From Kineosphaera limosa NBRC 100340 (lineage in GTDB: Bacteria; Actinomycetota; Actinomycetes; Actinomycetales; Dermatophilaceae): a stretch of 51,032 nucleotides of DNA. The notes beneath the pieces are model-generated. The model had not been told where the DNA came from. It saw nothing but the letters and a program-made list of their open reading frames with translations, and searched no databases. The stretch is from the NCBI RefSeq assembly GCF_000298215.1, contig NZ_BAHD01000053.1:1-51032 (forward strand). The letters are read 5' to 3'. A program made the position numbers and the translations under genes. Positions 17,656 through 26,865 of the stretch are shown piece after piece (the first letter of the stretch is position 1; every line of letters starts with the position of its first letter).

Positions 17656-20065
17656 CGTGACAGACCTGATAGCCCAACGGGTTGAGGGCACCTCAGGCCT
17701 CTCGGACGATGCGAAGCTCCTGATTCTCGCCGCACTCAAAGGCGATGCCGCCCTCACCGACCTTGACGGTTTCACTCCGCAGACGCCAGCGCCCCCGCGG
17801 GCCATGGAGCACGAGCCTGCAGGGGCCTTCCTGCGCAGCATCACGGTCGAGGCCTTTCGAGGCATCGGCCCGAGCGCGACCCTGCACTTGAAGCCCGGGC
17901 CGGGCCTAACGGTCGTCGCGGGCCGCAATGGCTCGGGAAAGTCGAGCGTTGCTGAAGCGCTTGAAGTCGCCCTGACCCGCACGACCTACCGGTGGACCGG
18001 CAAGTCGAGCGTGCGGTGGGCCGAGGGATGGCGAAATCTGCACTCCGAGGCCGCGCCCAGCATCAAGGTCGCCCTCGCTGAGGAAGGGCAGGGTGCGACA
18101 CACATCAAAGTCGACTGGCCGAACGGCGCGGACGTCTCCGCCGCGAACGTTCGCCTGCAGCGCCATGGGCAGAAGCAGGAGGAGGGACTGGAGTCCCTGG
18201 GCTGGTCAGCGGCGTTGGAGACGTACCGGCCGATGCTCAGCTACGACGAACTGGGCTCGGTCTTGGCGGCCGGGCCGAGTCGGCTCTATGACGCGCTGTC
18301 ACGGGTGCTCGGCCTCGATGAGATCTCGGAGGCAATCGCCAGACTCGAGTCACACAGCAAGGCCCTCAACTCCGCCGGAACCGAGTTGGCGCAAATGAAG
18401 AAGCAGCTCCTCGCCGACCTGGAAGCCATCGATGACGCCAGGGCGACGCAAGCCATCGAGCTTCTCAGACCGAACACGTCCCGTCTGGCCGAACTCGCCG
18501 TTCTCGCCACGGGGACCGACGAATCCGCGGATGCCACCTCAGCCGCGCTTCGTGGTGTCCTTGCCCTCACGCTGCCGGAGAGTGCCGACCAGGAGGCAGA
18601 TCGCCTGCGCCGGGCTGTCGAAGCGCTCGCGGCGGTCAGCGAAAGCCACCTCGAAGTGCTTAGTCGTCAGGTCGCTGTCTGGGACGCAGCCCTCGCGCTG
18701 CACGAGGACGGCGGAGACACGCTCTGCCCGGTGTGTGAGGTGGGACAGTTAGACGGCCCCGCCACCCAGCGCATCCATCGCGAGCGCGAGGTCTCCCGCG
18801 CTCGCTTGCGCGAGCTGAACACGTGCACAAGCGATCTGGCGCGTGCCAGGACAGCCGCGCGCGACCTCGTCAAGCCGCTCCCACCCGCCCTCATTGGACC
18901 TCTGCCGAGCGCCCTCGACGTCGCGCACACGCGAACAAGGGAGTGCTGGCGCCAGTGGGCTGCGCACCCCGAGGGCGACCTGCCGCTGGCGGAGCACCTC
19001 CTCGCCTGTCTGCCACCAGCGCGAGCTGCCTTGCTCGAGCTGAAGCAGGCCGCCGCCGCTGAGCATGAGCGCCTCGACACCGCATGGTCCGCTATGGCGA
19101 TTCGCCTCGCGACCTTCGCGGATCGGAGCACGGAGTGGGAGCAACAGAAGGACCATGCCTATGCCGCCAGAGCCGCAGTGAAGTGGCTGAAGGACCACGA
19201 CACCGCTCTGAAGAACGAACGCATCGCCCCCATCTCGGCCAAAGCGGCACAGGTGTGGGACTTCCTGAGCCAACGCAGCAATGTGACGTTCGAAGGGCTG
19301 GCACTTGCGGGAACGACAACCAGGCGCAGGGTCGAGATTCAGTCCCGCGTCGACGGTCAGCCGAGTGGGCTCACGGTGCTCAGCCAGGGGGAGCTGCATG
19401 CCCTGGCGCTCGCGCTGTTCCTTCCGCGAGCGGCCCTGCCACAGAGTCCTTTCCGGTTCGTCGTCCTCGACGACCCCGTGCAGGCAATGGATCCTTCGAA
19501 GGTCGACGGCCTCGTCACTGTGCTAACAGACCTGGCCAAGACCCGCCAGGTCGTCGTCTTCTCTCATGACGACCGGCTGGCATCGGCCGTACGCCGCGGT
19601 GCGCTCGAGGCCACCATCGTCTCCGCGACCAGGGACGAGGGCTCTCGAGTCACCTTCGAGACCACCAGGGATCCTGCCACCCGGTACCTCCATGATGCCC
19701 TGGCCATGGCCAAGGATCAGCAACTTCCCGAGAACACCCTGAGAAGACTCCTGCCCACCATGCTCCGCCTCTCTCTCGAGGCGGCAGCGCGCGATCGGTA
19801 CTTCACCGCCCGGCTGAGTCGCGGCGACCCGCACGCCGATGTGGAGACCACGTGGAACTCGGTGCATCGAACTGGGCCTCGCATCGCCCTGGCCCTCTAT
19901 GAGCAAGAGCGCTCGCTCGACACCTGGCTCGACAAGGATCACGAACGCCGCCGTGTCCTCGGTATCTGCACGTCGGGTGCTCACGGCAGCCTTCGAGGCA
20001 ATCTCCTCGATGCCTGCCACGCGACTGCCCGTGTCCTCGAAGACGTGAAAGCGGGACGCCGTTGA
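17636..20065 (+). CDS. SMC/RloC-like ABC ATPase with CxxC hook motif
   Basis: 809 residues. The start overlaps the helicase-nuclease gene by 20 bp; a GTG four codons in is an alternative. Walker A GRNGSGKSS lies at 96-104. A long helical middle contains one CPVC motif (364-367), as in Rad50/RloC zinc hooks. The C-terminal half has LSQGELHALALALFLP as ABC signature, Walker B FVVLDDP (about 608-614) and the H-loop VVFSHDD. Rad50-like ATPases dimerise on DNA ends; RloC couples such a hook ATPase to an anticodon nuclease domain. Here no nuclease is fused, but the next gene, overlapping as TTGA, encodes a HEPN-like protein. I infer a sensor ATPase for DNA damage or ends, perhaps licensing that partner. 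An SbcC-like or Lamassu-like ATPase is the alternative. Confidence 0.8.
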   Translation: MEPNVSDVTDLIAQRVEGTSGLSDDAKLLILAALKGDAALTDLDGFTPQTPAPPRAMEHEPAGAFLRSITVEAFRGIGPSATLHLKPGPGLTVVAGRNGSGKSSVAEALEVALTRTTYRWTGKSSVRWAEGWRNLHSEAAPSIKVALAEEGQGATHIKVDWPNGADVSAANVRLQRHGQKQEEGLESLGWSAALETYRPMLSYDELGSVLAAGPSRLYDALSRVLGLDEISEAIARLESHSKALNSAGTELAQMKKQLLADLEAIDDARATQAIELLRPNTSRLAELAVLATGTDESADATSAALRGVLALTLPESADQEADRLRRAVEALAAVSESHLEVLSRQVAVWDAALALHEDGGDTLCPVCEVGQLDGPATQRIHREREVSRARLRELNTCTSDLARARTAARDLVKPLPPALIGPLPSALDVAHTRTRECWRQWAAHPEGDLPLAEHLLACLPPARAALLELKQAAAAEHERLDTAWSAMAIRLATFADRSTEWEQQKDHAYAARAAVKWLKDHDTALKNERIAPISAKAAQVWDFLSQRSNVTFEGLALAGTTTRRRVEIQSRVDGQPSGLTVLSQGELHALALALFLPRAALPQSPFRFVVLDDPVQAMDPSKVDGLVTVLTDLAKTRQVVVFSHDDRLASAVRRGALEATIVSATRDEGSRVTFETTRDPATRYLHDALAMAKDQQLPENTLRRLLPTMLRLSLEAAARDRYFTARLSRGDPHADVETTWNSVHRTGPRIALALYEQERSLDTWLDKDHERRRVLGICTSGAHGSLRGNLLDACHATARVLEDVKAGRR

Positions 20066-20427
20066 CACCGCTTCTAGAGCAGGCGGAGTGGCTGCTCGGG
20101 AACCCATCGATCCCAGCCCAGCACCGCGGTCGTGCCGCGTGCTGGCTAGCCCGTGCAGCGTTCGAAGAGGCCGTTGGCGACCTCTTGCTCGCTAATGGCA
20201 ACGACCCAGGCTCGGCCTCGATGCGCACAAAGCTCTCCTGCTTGGAGGCCGCCTACTTCACCGCCCGTCCCGACCTGGCAGCCCAGGCGGAGTACGCCTG
20301 GGCGCTCCTCTCCCGCGCCTCGCACCAACATGCCTACGAGCTCTCGCCTACCGCGGCGGAATGCCGTCATCTCATCCAACTCGTCAATGTCCTGATCTCA
20401 ACAACGTCCGCGACATCTCGCACCTAG
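20062..20427 (+). CDS. Small HEPN-like protein, last gene of the restriction operon
   Basis: 121 residues from a TTG that overlaps the ATPase stop (TTGA). The sequence is all helical. It ends with LLSRASHQHAYELSPTAAEC, in which R-ASHQ-H fits the Rx4H RNase motif of HEPN domains followed by AYE, and the N-terminal ACWLARAAFEEAVGDLLLAN resembles HEPN helix 1-2. Coupling to an SMC-like ATPase suggests it is the effector (RNase) or a regulator of the ATPase. I know no named family with certainty. The start is supported only by the coupling geometry, as no other ATG/GTG lies nearby in frame. A neutral helical adaptor protein is the alternative. Confidence 0.7.
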   Translation: MTPLLEQAEWLLGNPSIPAQHRGRAACWLARAAFEEAVGDLLLANGNDPGSASMRTKLSCLEAAYFTARPDLAAQAEYAWALLSRASHQHAYELSPTAAECRHLIQLVNVLISTTSATSRT

Positions 20428-20480
20428 GGGCGCTCCTTGGCAGTTGTCGACAAGTGGAATCGACCAGCCAGGGGGTCCCC

Positions 20481-23096
20481 TTAACTCCGTACTCTGCCGC
20501 GGGCGCGATCGCGGGCCTGCTGACGCAGTCCAGTCCGCACCTCATCGTGGACGGTGGTCGACGTCTGCTCGGCCGTCTCCACGGACGCGACGAGTGCATA
20601 GCGGACCGTGTCGCCAGCGCGGAGGCGTTGAGCGTCGTCCATGCACTCAATGTGGATCGGAAAGGTGCTGTCAGCACCAAATACCATCGCGCGGGTGCCC
20701 TGGACGATCTCGTGCTGAAGGCTCCCTCGTCTGACCGAGTTGTGCTCGGCGTCGATCCGGGCCCCGCCCGCGAGCTGTGTGTCCGGCGTAGCAAAGTACA
20801 CCTTGGCGCCACGGTACCGGTTGAGCTGGCCGACGGTGGGGGCCATGTAGGCGAGGGTGATAGTGAAGCGGTGCCACTCCGCGCGTGCGCGAAGCGAGGG
20901 CGGCAGTGGCAGCTCGTAGGTGTGGCGTTGGTCGCGCGCAATCAGTCCCCCACTGACCAGCACCGCTCTGTTCGTGGCTGCGATCCCGAGTCGGCCGGTG
21001 TCGAGCCGGCCGTAGCCCAGGAGCGCGGTCAGGTGGCGGCGGGCCAGCTGGTTGGTGAGGCCGAGTTCACGGCGGAGTCGTGCTTCCCATTCGCCCCAAC
21101 TGCTGGCGTGGACGAGAAGAGCTCTCGCGAGCAGCGGATGGTACAGCGGGTCCGGCAGCTGCGCGTCGTCGGCGTCGTCGGAGCCGGCTTCGAGGATGTC
21201 TAGCAGGCGGCTGGCTTCGCGGGTCACCAAAGCGGTTGCGTTGCTCGTGCCGACAGTGAAGAGGGTGCTGTTCGTTGCGCCCGCTCGCCCAGGGGCGGCT
21301 ACTCGCAGACCCGGCCCGCTCGTCGCGGTCTGAGCCAGTTCCACTTCGACGGCTTCCTGCCCATGGGGCGGCGTCACAGGGCGGGCATAGAGCGCCCTGC
21401 CTCCGATGTGGTGCAGGTCGGGCTTGACCGAGCGGTCGACGCCGGGTCCGGTCGCGCCGTAGTGAGCTGGGCCGTCCTGGTGGGTGATGTCCCAGGCTGT
21501 GTCTGGTACGTCGATGTCGCCGAAGTTGTCGCTATGGGTAGCGCCAATGGTGAGTGCGTTGAGGGCGTCCCCTGGAGGGAGGATGCCACGCACTAGCACG
21601 GCGTCGTAGACGGACCGGATCACGGCGGATCGTGCGGACTCGTCGCTGCTCATGGCCTCGGCCGGGATGGTGACCGGGCCGAGGTGGTTGCCTGCGCTGA
21701 CTATGAACAGCAGGTTGTAGGAATGGGCCAGCCAGTCGAGTAGCCGCCCAACAGGGCTCATCCTGCGCACGAGCGCTCGCGCTTGCGCGCCGATTGAGAG
21801 ATTGATGATGCGCACGCTCGGCGCAACGGGATCCCGACCGGCCTCTCCCTCGATGATTCGCTTGACTGCGCGGTGGAGTAGATCGGTGAGCAGCCGGTCC
21901 GGGATCATCTGCTCGTGTCCTGCCACGAATTCGTGGGGTCGCATGATAGGCCGCACGTACAGTGGCCGTTCAAGCGGTTCGCTGTCTGCGGAGAGGTCGC
22001 CGTGGATGATTAGCGAAGCCATCGCAGTGCCGTGATGGCGCGCTGCGAGCGGGTAGTTATCGCCAAGCTCATCGGGGTCATCGACTACCAGCCGGCCGGC
22101 AAGAGCGTCGTGGTTGGAAAAGGGCAGTCCGTCCAGTAAGGCGACCCTGGGCAGGCCCGCGGTGCGTTCTCCGGGTGGCAGGCAGGCCTCGCTGACCGGT
22201 TCTGAGGTCGGAGGTGCCACGCTCATAGGAGTGAACGGGCTGACGAACATGACTTCGTCCGTGGTCAGCAGTCGGATCGACTCAGCCCCGTCGGCCAATA
22301 GCGAGTGAACCTGCTGTATCGGCAGCTCCGCGAGTAGGGCGTGGTAGCTAATGTCGCTGATCTGGGAGCGGTCGAGCACACGCCCGCCACTGCTGGAAAT
22401 GACCTGCTCGACGTGCGCCTGTGCGGTTGTGCGCTGCTTGGAGTCGCGGCGGAACCACAGCTCAACTTCGACCATCACGGTACTGACGGACTGGCCGATT
22501 ATGTCGAGCCTCTCCTGCCACAGATCGCGCAGGCCAGTCTCTCGGATGCGGTCCTCGGGCCCCCAGCGTCGGATCGCGGAGAGCTGCTCGAACGCAGTCT
22601 TGAACTTTCCCAAGCCGTAGGCGAACGACGCTGACGGGTCTGCTTGCCAGTCTTTGAAAAGACGAAGGAGTTCGTCAAGCGCTTTGGCGTTAGACATCGT
22701 CAAATACAGGGAGTGCTGAACGGGCTTGTCTGTGCGGCCACTCTCGGAGTCGATCATGTGGAAGTCGTCGTCAGGGTCGCATGGGTCCCCGATCAGCTCG
22801 GATAGGAACTCCAGTCCCTCGATCCCGTCAGTCGCGTTGCGGAAGTCCTTGACGCTGCCGGCGAGGTCGAAGACGACCACCAGAGCCGGGTCGACCTCGT
22901 CGGGTGCATCAGGGGAAAGACGTGCCCGCTTTGCGTCGAACGCTGCCCTTAGCTCGCCGAACTGCGGAGTAAGCCGCTCCCCCTGCCGACGTGCGCTGGG
23001 TTTGGACAAGCGCGGCAGGTTCGGGGACGGTTTTTTCGGCCGATCTACCACCGTTGGCGACCCGAACGCCAGGAGTGGCCGAGGTTCCGCTGTCAC
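20481..23096 (-). CDS. ietS: Subtilisin-like serine protease of an IetAS-type pair
   Basis: 871 residues. About 300 residues of unassigned N-terminal domain precede an S8 protease domain. Triad residues are D322 (VALLDGLPFSNHDAL), H355 (RHHGTAMASL) and S618 (TVGTSNATALV), with oxyanion N470 in IVSAGN, so it should be active. No signal peptide is visible, hence a cytoplasmic enzyme. A further 240 residues follow the catalytic Ser. Its GTG start overlaps the stop of an AAA+ ATPase gene as GTGA. AAA+ ATPase plus subtilisin pairs were described as the plasmid incompatibility system IetAS and later as an anti-phage system, where the ATPase presumably controls the protease. The protease target is unknown. 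It is transcribed toward the restriction operon (convergent, 53 bp apart). Confidence 0.85.
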   Translation of the reverse strand: MTAEPRPLLAFGSPTVVDRPKKPSPNLPRLSKPSARRQGERLTPQFGELRAAFDAKRARLSPDAPDEVDPALVVVFDLAGSVKDFRNATDGIEGLEFLSELIGDPCDPDDDFHMIDSESGRTDKPVQHSLYLTMSNAKALDELLRLFKDWQADPSASFAYGLGKFKTAFEQLSAIRRWGPEDRIRETGLRDLWQERLDIIGQSVSTVMVEVELWFRRDSKQRTTAQAHVEQVISSSGGRVLDRSQISDISYHALLAELPIQQVHSLLADGAESIRLLTTDEVMFVSPFTPMSVAPPTSEPVSEACLPPGERTAGLPRVALLDGLPFSNHDALAGRLVVDDPDELGDNYPLAARHHGTAMASLIIHGDLSADSEPLERPLYVRPIMRPHEFVAGHEQMIPDRLLTDLLHRAVKRIIEGEAGRDPVAPSVRIINLSIGAQARALVRRMSPVGRLLDWLAHSYNLLFIVSAGNHLGPVTIPAEAMSSDESARSAVIRSVYDAVLVRGILPPGDALNALTIGATHSDNFGDIDVPDTAWDITHQDGPAHYGATGPGVDRSVKPDLHHIGGRALYARPVTPPHGQEAVEVELAQTATSGPGLRVAAPGRAGATNSTLFTVGTSNATALVTREASRLLDILEAGSDDADDAQLPDPLYHPLLARALLVHASSWGEWEARLRRELGLTNQLARRHLTALLGYGRLDTGRLGIAATNRAVLVSGGLIARDQRHTYELPLPPSLRARAEWHRFTITLAYMAPTVGQLNRYRGAKVYFATPDTQLAGGARIDAEHNSVRRGSLQHEIVQGTRAMVFGADSTFPIHIECMDDAQRLRAGDTVRYALVASVETAEQTSTTVHDEVRTGLRQQARDRARGRVRS

Positions 23097-24049
23097 CCCG
23101 CAGCCTGATCTCGTCTGTGCTCAAGCCGTTCCTGGACGATGCGCCGAAGGTTGCTATCGGGGAGTTCCAGCACGGCTCTGCGGCGCACATCCAAGGCGAA
23201 CTCTTCCAGTTCGGAGAAGCTTGCTCCCGCGAGCTTGTCCGCCAGGGTGCGGGGGGCGAATCCGAGGTCGCCACCCAAGCGGGCGGCGAGGCGTTCCAGG
23301 AAACGGGTCGCCTGTGCACGGCTGGGCGCTTCGAGTTCAGCGCGGATCTGGAAGCGTCGCCATGCCGCCCGGTCGAGAAGTTCGCTGTGGTTAGTCGCTC
23401 CCACCAGCAGCACATGCGGAGGAAGCTGGTCGATCTGGAGCAGCAGAGTCGAGACAACCCGCTTAATCTCACCGGTCTCGTGCTCGTCTGATCGTTCTTT
23501 GGCGATGGTGTCGAGTTCGTCGAAGAACAGCACACAGCGGCGGGTGCGGGCGAACTCGAAGGCGTTGTCGAGCCGTGCGGCGGTCTCGCCCAGGAAGCTG
23601 GACACGACCCCTTCGTAGCGGATGACGTAGAACGGCAGCATCAGCTCCGAGGCGATGGCCTCAGCGACGCTGGTCTTGCCGTTGCCCGGCGGGCCGGACA
23701 GCAGCAGCCGATTGCGGGGCTCGATCCCGTAGCTGCGCAGCAATTCGGCGCGCCTCTGCTCCTCGATCAACTCCGTGACCACTCGGTGCGGGACCGGAGC
23801 AAGCTCCAACTCGTCCAAGCGGCGATGAGGGACGATATCTTGCACCAGGTCACGCATCGCTGCGGCGCGATCATCACGCGCGACACTCTGTCCGGTCGTC
23901 GTGATCAGCTCGGACAGGCGGTCTGCGACCAGGTGGTGCTGGTTGGCTCGCTCCTCAGCGATGACCGCCTCGACGAGCACGCGGAAACGGTCCCGATCGC
24001 CACGGCGCTCGGCCTCAACCAGATCTAGGAGCAGGTCTGCGCGCGCCAT
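23093..24049 (-). CDS. ietA: AAA+ ATPase of an IetAS-type pair
   Basis: 318 residues from ATG 24049, preceded by GAGGGAGG. An N-terminal helical part (1-100) is followed by an AAA+ module: Walker A GPPGNGKT (119-126), Walker B CVLFFDELD (172-180), sensor 1 GATN (217-220) and arginine-finger-like DRAAWRRFQI. The fold is close to the ATPases of ClpX/FtsH/Cdc48 type that act on proteins. The gene overlaps the protease gene (GTGA), so the two form an operon and probably a complex. It presumably feeds or gates substrates for the protease. The promoter should lie in the 320-bp stretch upstream, but I do not see a convincing one. Confidence 0.85.
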   Translation of the reverse strand: MARADLLLDLVEAERRGDRDRFRVLVEAVIAEERANQHHLVADRLSELITTTGQSVARDDRAAAMRDLVQDIVPHRRLDELELAPVPHRVVTELIEEQRRAELLRSYGIEPRNRLLLSGPPGNGKTSVAEAIASELMLPFYVIRYEGVVSSFLGETAARLDNAFEFARTRRCVLFFDELDTIAKERSDEHETGEIKRVVSTLLLQIDQLPPHVLLVGATNHSELLDRAAWRRFQIRAELEAPSRAQATRFLERLAARLGGDLGFAPRTLADKLAGASFSELEEFALDVRRRAVLELPDSNLRRIVQERLEHRRDQAAG

Positions 24050-24371
24050 AGCCCGCCTCCCTCGGTCGCCACGATCATGTCTTGTAGCCTATCGTCGGCC
24101 ACTCTGAACCTGGCGAGCCTCGCCGACCCTCTGCATCGCCACGTTGTCCCTGATCTGGGCAGCAACTCGAGGTCGGTCGCTGATCCCTTTCCCCTCATCG
24201 CCCTTCGCAAGGTCACCGAGGCTCAGGGCCGGCCACCTCGCCCCAGGGCCTCGGCTCCGCGCCACCGAGCGGTATCGTCCACCCCCGGATCGCCTCGGAC
24301 TACCCTGACAACGTCATTGCGGCCCGACGGGCTTCCACCAGGGACACGCCCCCACCCGCACGAGCTACTTC
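24050..24371. other. Gene-free divergent intergenic region
   Basis: This lies between ietA (leftward) and the DUF2075 gene (rightward). No frame with coding character, tRNA or repeat was found. It should contain both promoters. Confidence 0.5.
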
Positions 24372-26255
24372 GTGCTGCCTGGGGTTCCGTCCGTGTATCT
24401 GCTTCGCTCGTCCGCGCAGGGCCTGTCTGCCCTGGAGGCCCACCTTGCCGAGCGGTTGGCCGAGCAGATGTCGATCCAGACGGGTGCCCGGCCGTCGCCG
24501 GGTGAGCAGCGGTCGTGGTCGCGCAGCATCCCGCAGCTTCGGGCCGACCTCATCGACGCCGGCCTGGGCGGCGTCGAGATGCTCCTGGAATACCAGCTGC
24601 CGCTGACGAGCAAGCGCGCCGACGTCGTCCTCGCGGGGACGCACCCGCGCACCGGCGACCCCTCCTACGTCGTCCTCGAGCTCAAGCAGTGGAGCGGCGC
24701 GAGCAGCTTCGAGGACAACGACACCCTCGTGCGCGTGGACCAGTACGGCGACCGCGGCGTGCTCCACCCCGCGGTCCAGGTCGAGGGGTATGTCGAGCAT
24801 CTCGCCGACTTCACTTCGGCGCTGGCGGATCAGCCGCACAGCCTCGTCGGCGCCGCCTACCTGCACAATGCGACCGACCTCGCTGTCGAAGACCTCCTTG
24901 CCCGCCCGGCGACGGAACACGGGCGGTTGTTCACCGGCCAGCGACGCAGCGACTTCGTCGACTACCTGCGAGAACACCTCGCGACCGGCAGCGGCGCCGA
25001 CGCGGCCGACCTGCTCGTGCGCAGCGCCACCGCCCCGTCGCGCAAGCTGCTCGCCGTCGCCGCGGACGAGGTCCAGCACCGCGAACAGTTCGTGCTCCTC
25101 GACGAGCAGCGCGCCGCCTACGAGCACGTCCTCCACGCCGTCCACCGCGCCCGCCACGCCAACCAGAAGACGGCCGTCATCGTCACCGGCGGCCCCGGCA
25201 GCGGCAAGTCCGTCATCGCCCTCTCCCTCATGGGCCAGCTCTCCCGCGAGGGTCGAACCGTCATGCACGCCACCGGTTCTCGCTCCTTCACCCAGACCCT
25301 GCGCAAGGTCGCCGGTCGGCGCGCACCGCGCGTGCAGAAGCTCTTCGGCTACTTCAACTCGTTCATGACGGCCGAGCCGAACAGCCTCGATTGCCTCATC
25401 CTCGACGAGGCCACCGCCTGCGAGACCTCCGTCAACCGCTACACGCGCAAGGAGCTTCGCGCCGCCGGGCGCCCCCAGGTCGACGAACTCCTCTCCGCGG
25501 CACGGGTTCCGGTCTTCCTCCTCGACGAGCACCAGGTTGTGCGCCCGGGGGAGCGCGGGACCGCCGACGACATCGCCGCGCACGCCGAGGCGTTGGGCCT
25601 GCGGGTGGAGCGCATCGCGCTGGACCAGCAGTTCCGGTGCGGCGGCAGTCGCCTGTATGTCGAGTAGGTGCTGCGCTTGCTCGGGCTTGCCCCCGGTGGG
25701 CCGGTCGCCTGGAGGGGTGACGACGGGTTCGAGGTGTCGGTCGTGGACTCGCCTGGTGCGATGGAGGCGCAGCTCGCGCGGCTCAACGGCGACGGCGCGA
25801 CGGCCCGGATGGCGGCCGGCTACTGCTGGCCGTGGAGCGACCCGCGCCCGGACGGCACGCTCGTGCCCGACGTCGTCATCGACGGCTGGGCCCGTCCGTG
25901 GAACCTGCGCGGCGACCGCGGCATCGGCGGCGCCCCACCCTCGGCGCTGTGGGCCACCGACCCGGCGGGCTTCGGGCAGGTCGGCTGCATCTACACCGCT
26001 CAGGGCTTCGAGTACGACCACGCCGGCGTCATCATCGGCCCCGACCTCGTTTGGCGCGACGGGCGCTGGGTCGTCGTGCGCGCCGCCAACCGTGACCCCG
26101 ACTTCCGCAATCGCGCCGCCGTCGACGACCGGCAGGTGGATCGCCTCATCCGCAACGTCTACAAGGTGCTGCTCACCCGCGGCATGCGCAGCGTCCGCAT
26201 CTACTCCACCGACCCACTGACCAGAGACTTCCTGCGTTCGCTGATGCGCGCGTAG
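24372..26255 (+). pseudogene. DUF2075 (Schlafen-like) nuclease-helicase interrupted by an in-frame TAG
   Basis: Codons 1-431 and 433-628 are in the same frame and separated only by TAG at 25665-25667 (SRLYVE-stop-VLRLLGL); a Trp codon TGG is the likely ancestor. Residues 70-105 form a PD-(D/E)xK-like core (LLEYQLPLTSKRADVV with D84, then VVLELKQW with E103 and K105). A helicase-like ATPase follows: Walker A GGPGSGKS (273-280), Walker B CLILDEA (341-347) and LLDEHQVVRPGE. The part after the stop keeps the motif GCIYTAQGFEYDHAGVI, essential in DUF2075 proteins, so truncation should abolish ATPase function. The start may also be the GTG at 24393 (VYLLRSSAQG). Such proteins are common in defence loci. 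A sequencing error or readthrough cannot be excluded. Confidence 0.88.
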
Positions 26256-26314
26256 GAGCCGGAATTCCGGCACCCACCAACCGAACACCTACGGATCGAC
26301 AGGCTTCTTCGAGA

Positions 26315-26349
26315 CATGCCTCCCCCGTGACAAGCAACGGGCAGGCATG
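26315..26349. repeat. Inverted repeat / hairpin after the DUF2075 gene
   Basis: CATGCCT (26315-26321) pairs with AGGCATG (26343-26349), and inside it CCGT pairs with ACGG around an 8-base loop. There is no T-run, so an intrinsic terminator is doubtful; mRNA 3' structure is possible. Confidence 0.4.
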
Positions 26350-26418
26350 CCAAAACTAGGGCCGCCCGGACGCACCCCCAGGGAACTTGCATCAGCAGCC
26401 TGAGAGGCCGATAGTTGC

Positions 26419-26435
26419 ATGTACATGCTGTACAT
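26419..26435. promoter_or_regulatory. Perfect inverted repeat, operator of the downstream toxin-antitoxin pair
   Basis: ATGTACA-TGC-TGTACAT is a perfect 7-3-7 inverted repeat 14 bp before the ATG at 26449. A plausible promoter, TTGCAT (26387-26392)-17 bp-GATAGT (26410-26415), would start transcription inside it, so a protein bound here would block initiation. GAGGAG (26437-26442) follows as ribosome-binding site. Confidence 0.65.
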
Positions 26436-26448
26436 AGAGGAGCGTACG

Positions 26449-26865
26449 ATGCCAGTCGCCGAATACGACACCGTCACGGAGGCCCGCAAGGGTTTCAAGT
26501 CCATGCTCGATGTCGCCCAGGACGGCGGAACCGGGCTCGTCCACCGTGATGGGCGCACGTTCGCGCTCGTCTCGACCGAGTTGCTGCATCCTGCGCTGCT
26601 TGCGGCGGTCGGGGTCACGCCCGAGGTGTTCTTCGAGGATGGCGGCGTCGGTATCGCGCTACCCGGTGCCCCGTTCGCTGCCGAAGGGGAGAACCTCCAA
26701 GAGGCCGCCGCCGATCTCGTCGAGGCACTGCGTGAATACGCCGAGGACTGGGCAGGGCTCCGAAACGTTCCGAACCACAATCGCCTGCAGCACCTGGTGG
26801 CTCTCGTCGACGTCTCCAGTGACCAACAACTGATGGACTGGCTCACCGGGGAGTCGGCTGCGTGA
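26449..26865 (+). CDS. Antitoxin-like protein, first gene of a toxin-antitoxin pair
   Basis: 138 residues from the ATG at 26449, chosen because GAGGAG lies six bases upstream; an earlier in-frame ATG at 26419 falls inside the operator. The N-terminus MPVAEYDTVTEARKGFKSML then DGGTGLVHRDGRTFALVS resembles the Phd/YefM fold, with a C-terminal acidic helical part (EAAADLVEALREYAEDWAGL) suited to toxin binding. The second gene overlaps by GTGA. A perfect inverted repeat over the probable transcription start points to autorepression. The family is not fixed beyond antitoxin-like. Sits between the broken DUF2075 gene and the SF1 helicase. Confidence 0.7.
   Translation: MPVAEYDTVTEARKGFKSMLDVAQDGGTGLVHRDGRTFALVSTELLHPALLAAVGVTPEVFFEDGGVGIALPGAPFAAEGENLQEAAADLVEALREYAEDWAGLRNVPNHNRLQHLVALVDVSSDQQLMDWLTGESAA

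Noticed and set aside
6593-20427. Assignment as BREX, DISARM or Gabija
   Set aside because: No PglZ, BrxC or BrxL; no DUF1998 or DrmB; the ATPase shows no TOPRIM region, so a GajA role is not supported.
24300-26288. Minus-strand frame of 662 codons over the DUF2075 locus
   Set aside because: Antisense shadow; the plus strand carries Walker and nuclease motifs on both sides of the TAG.
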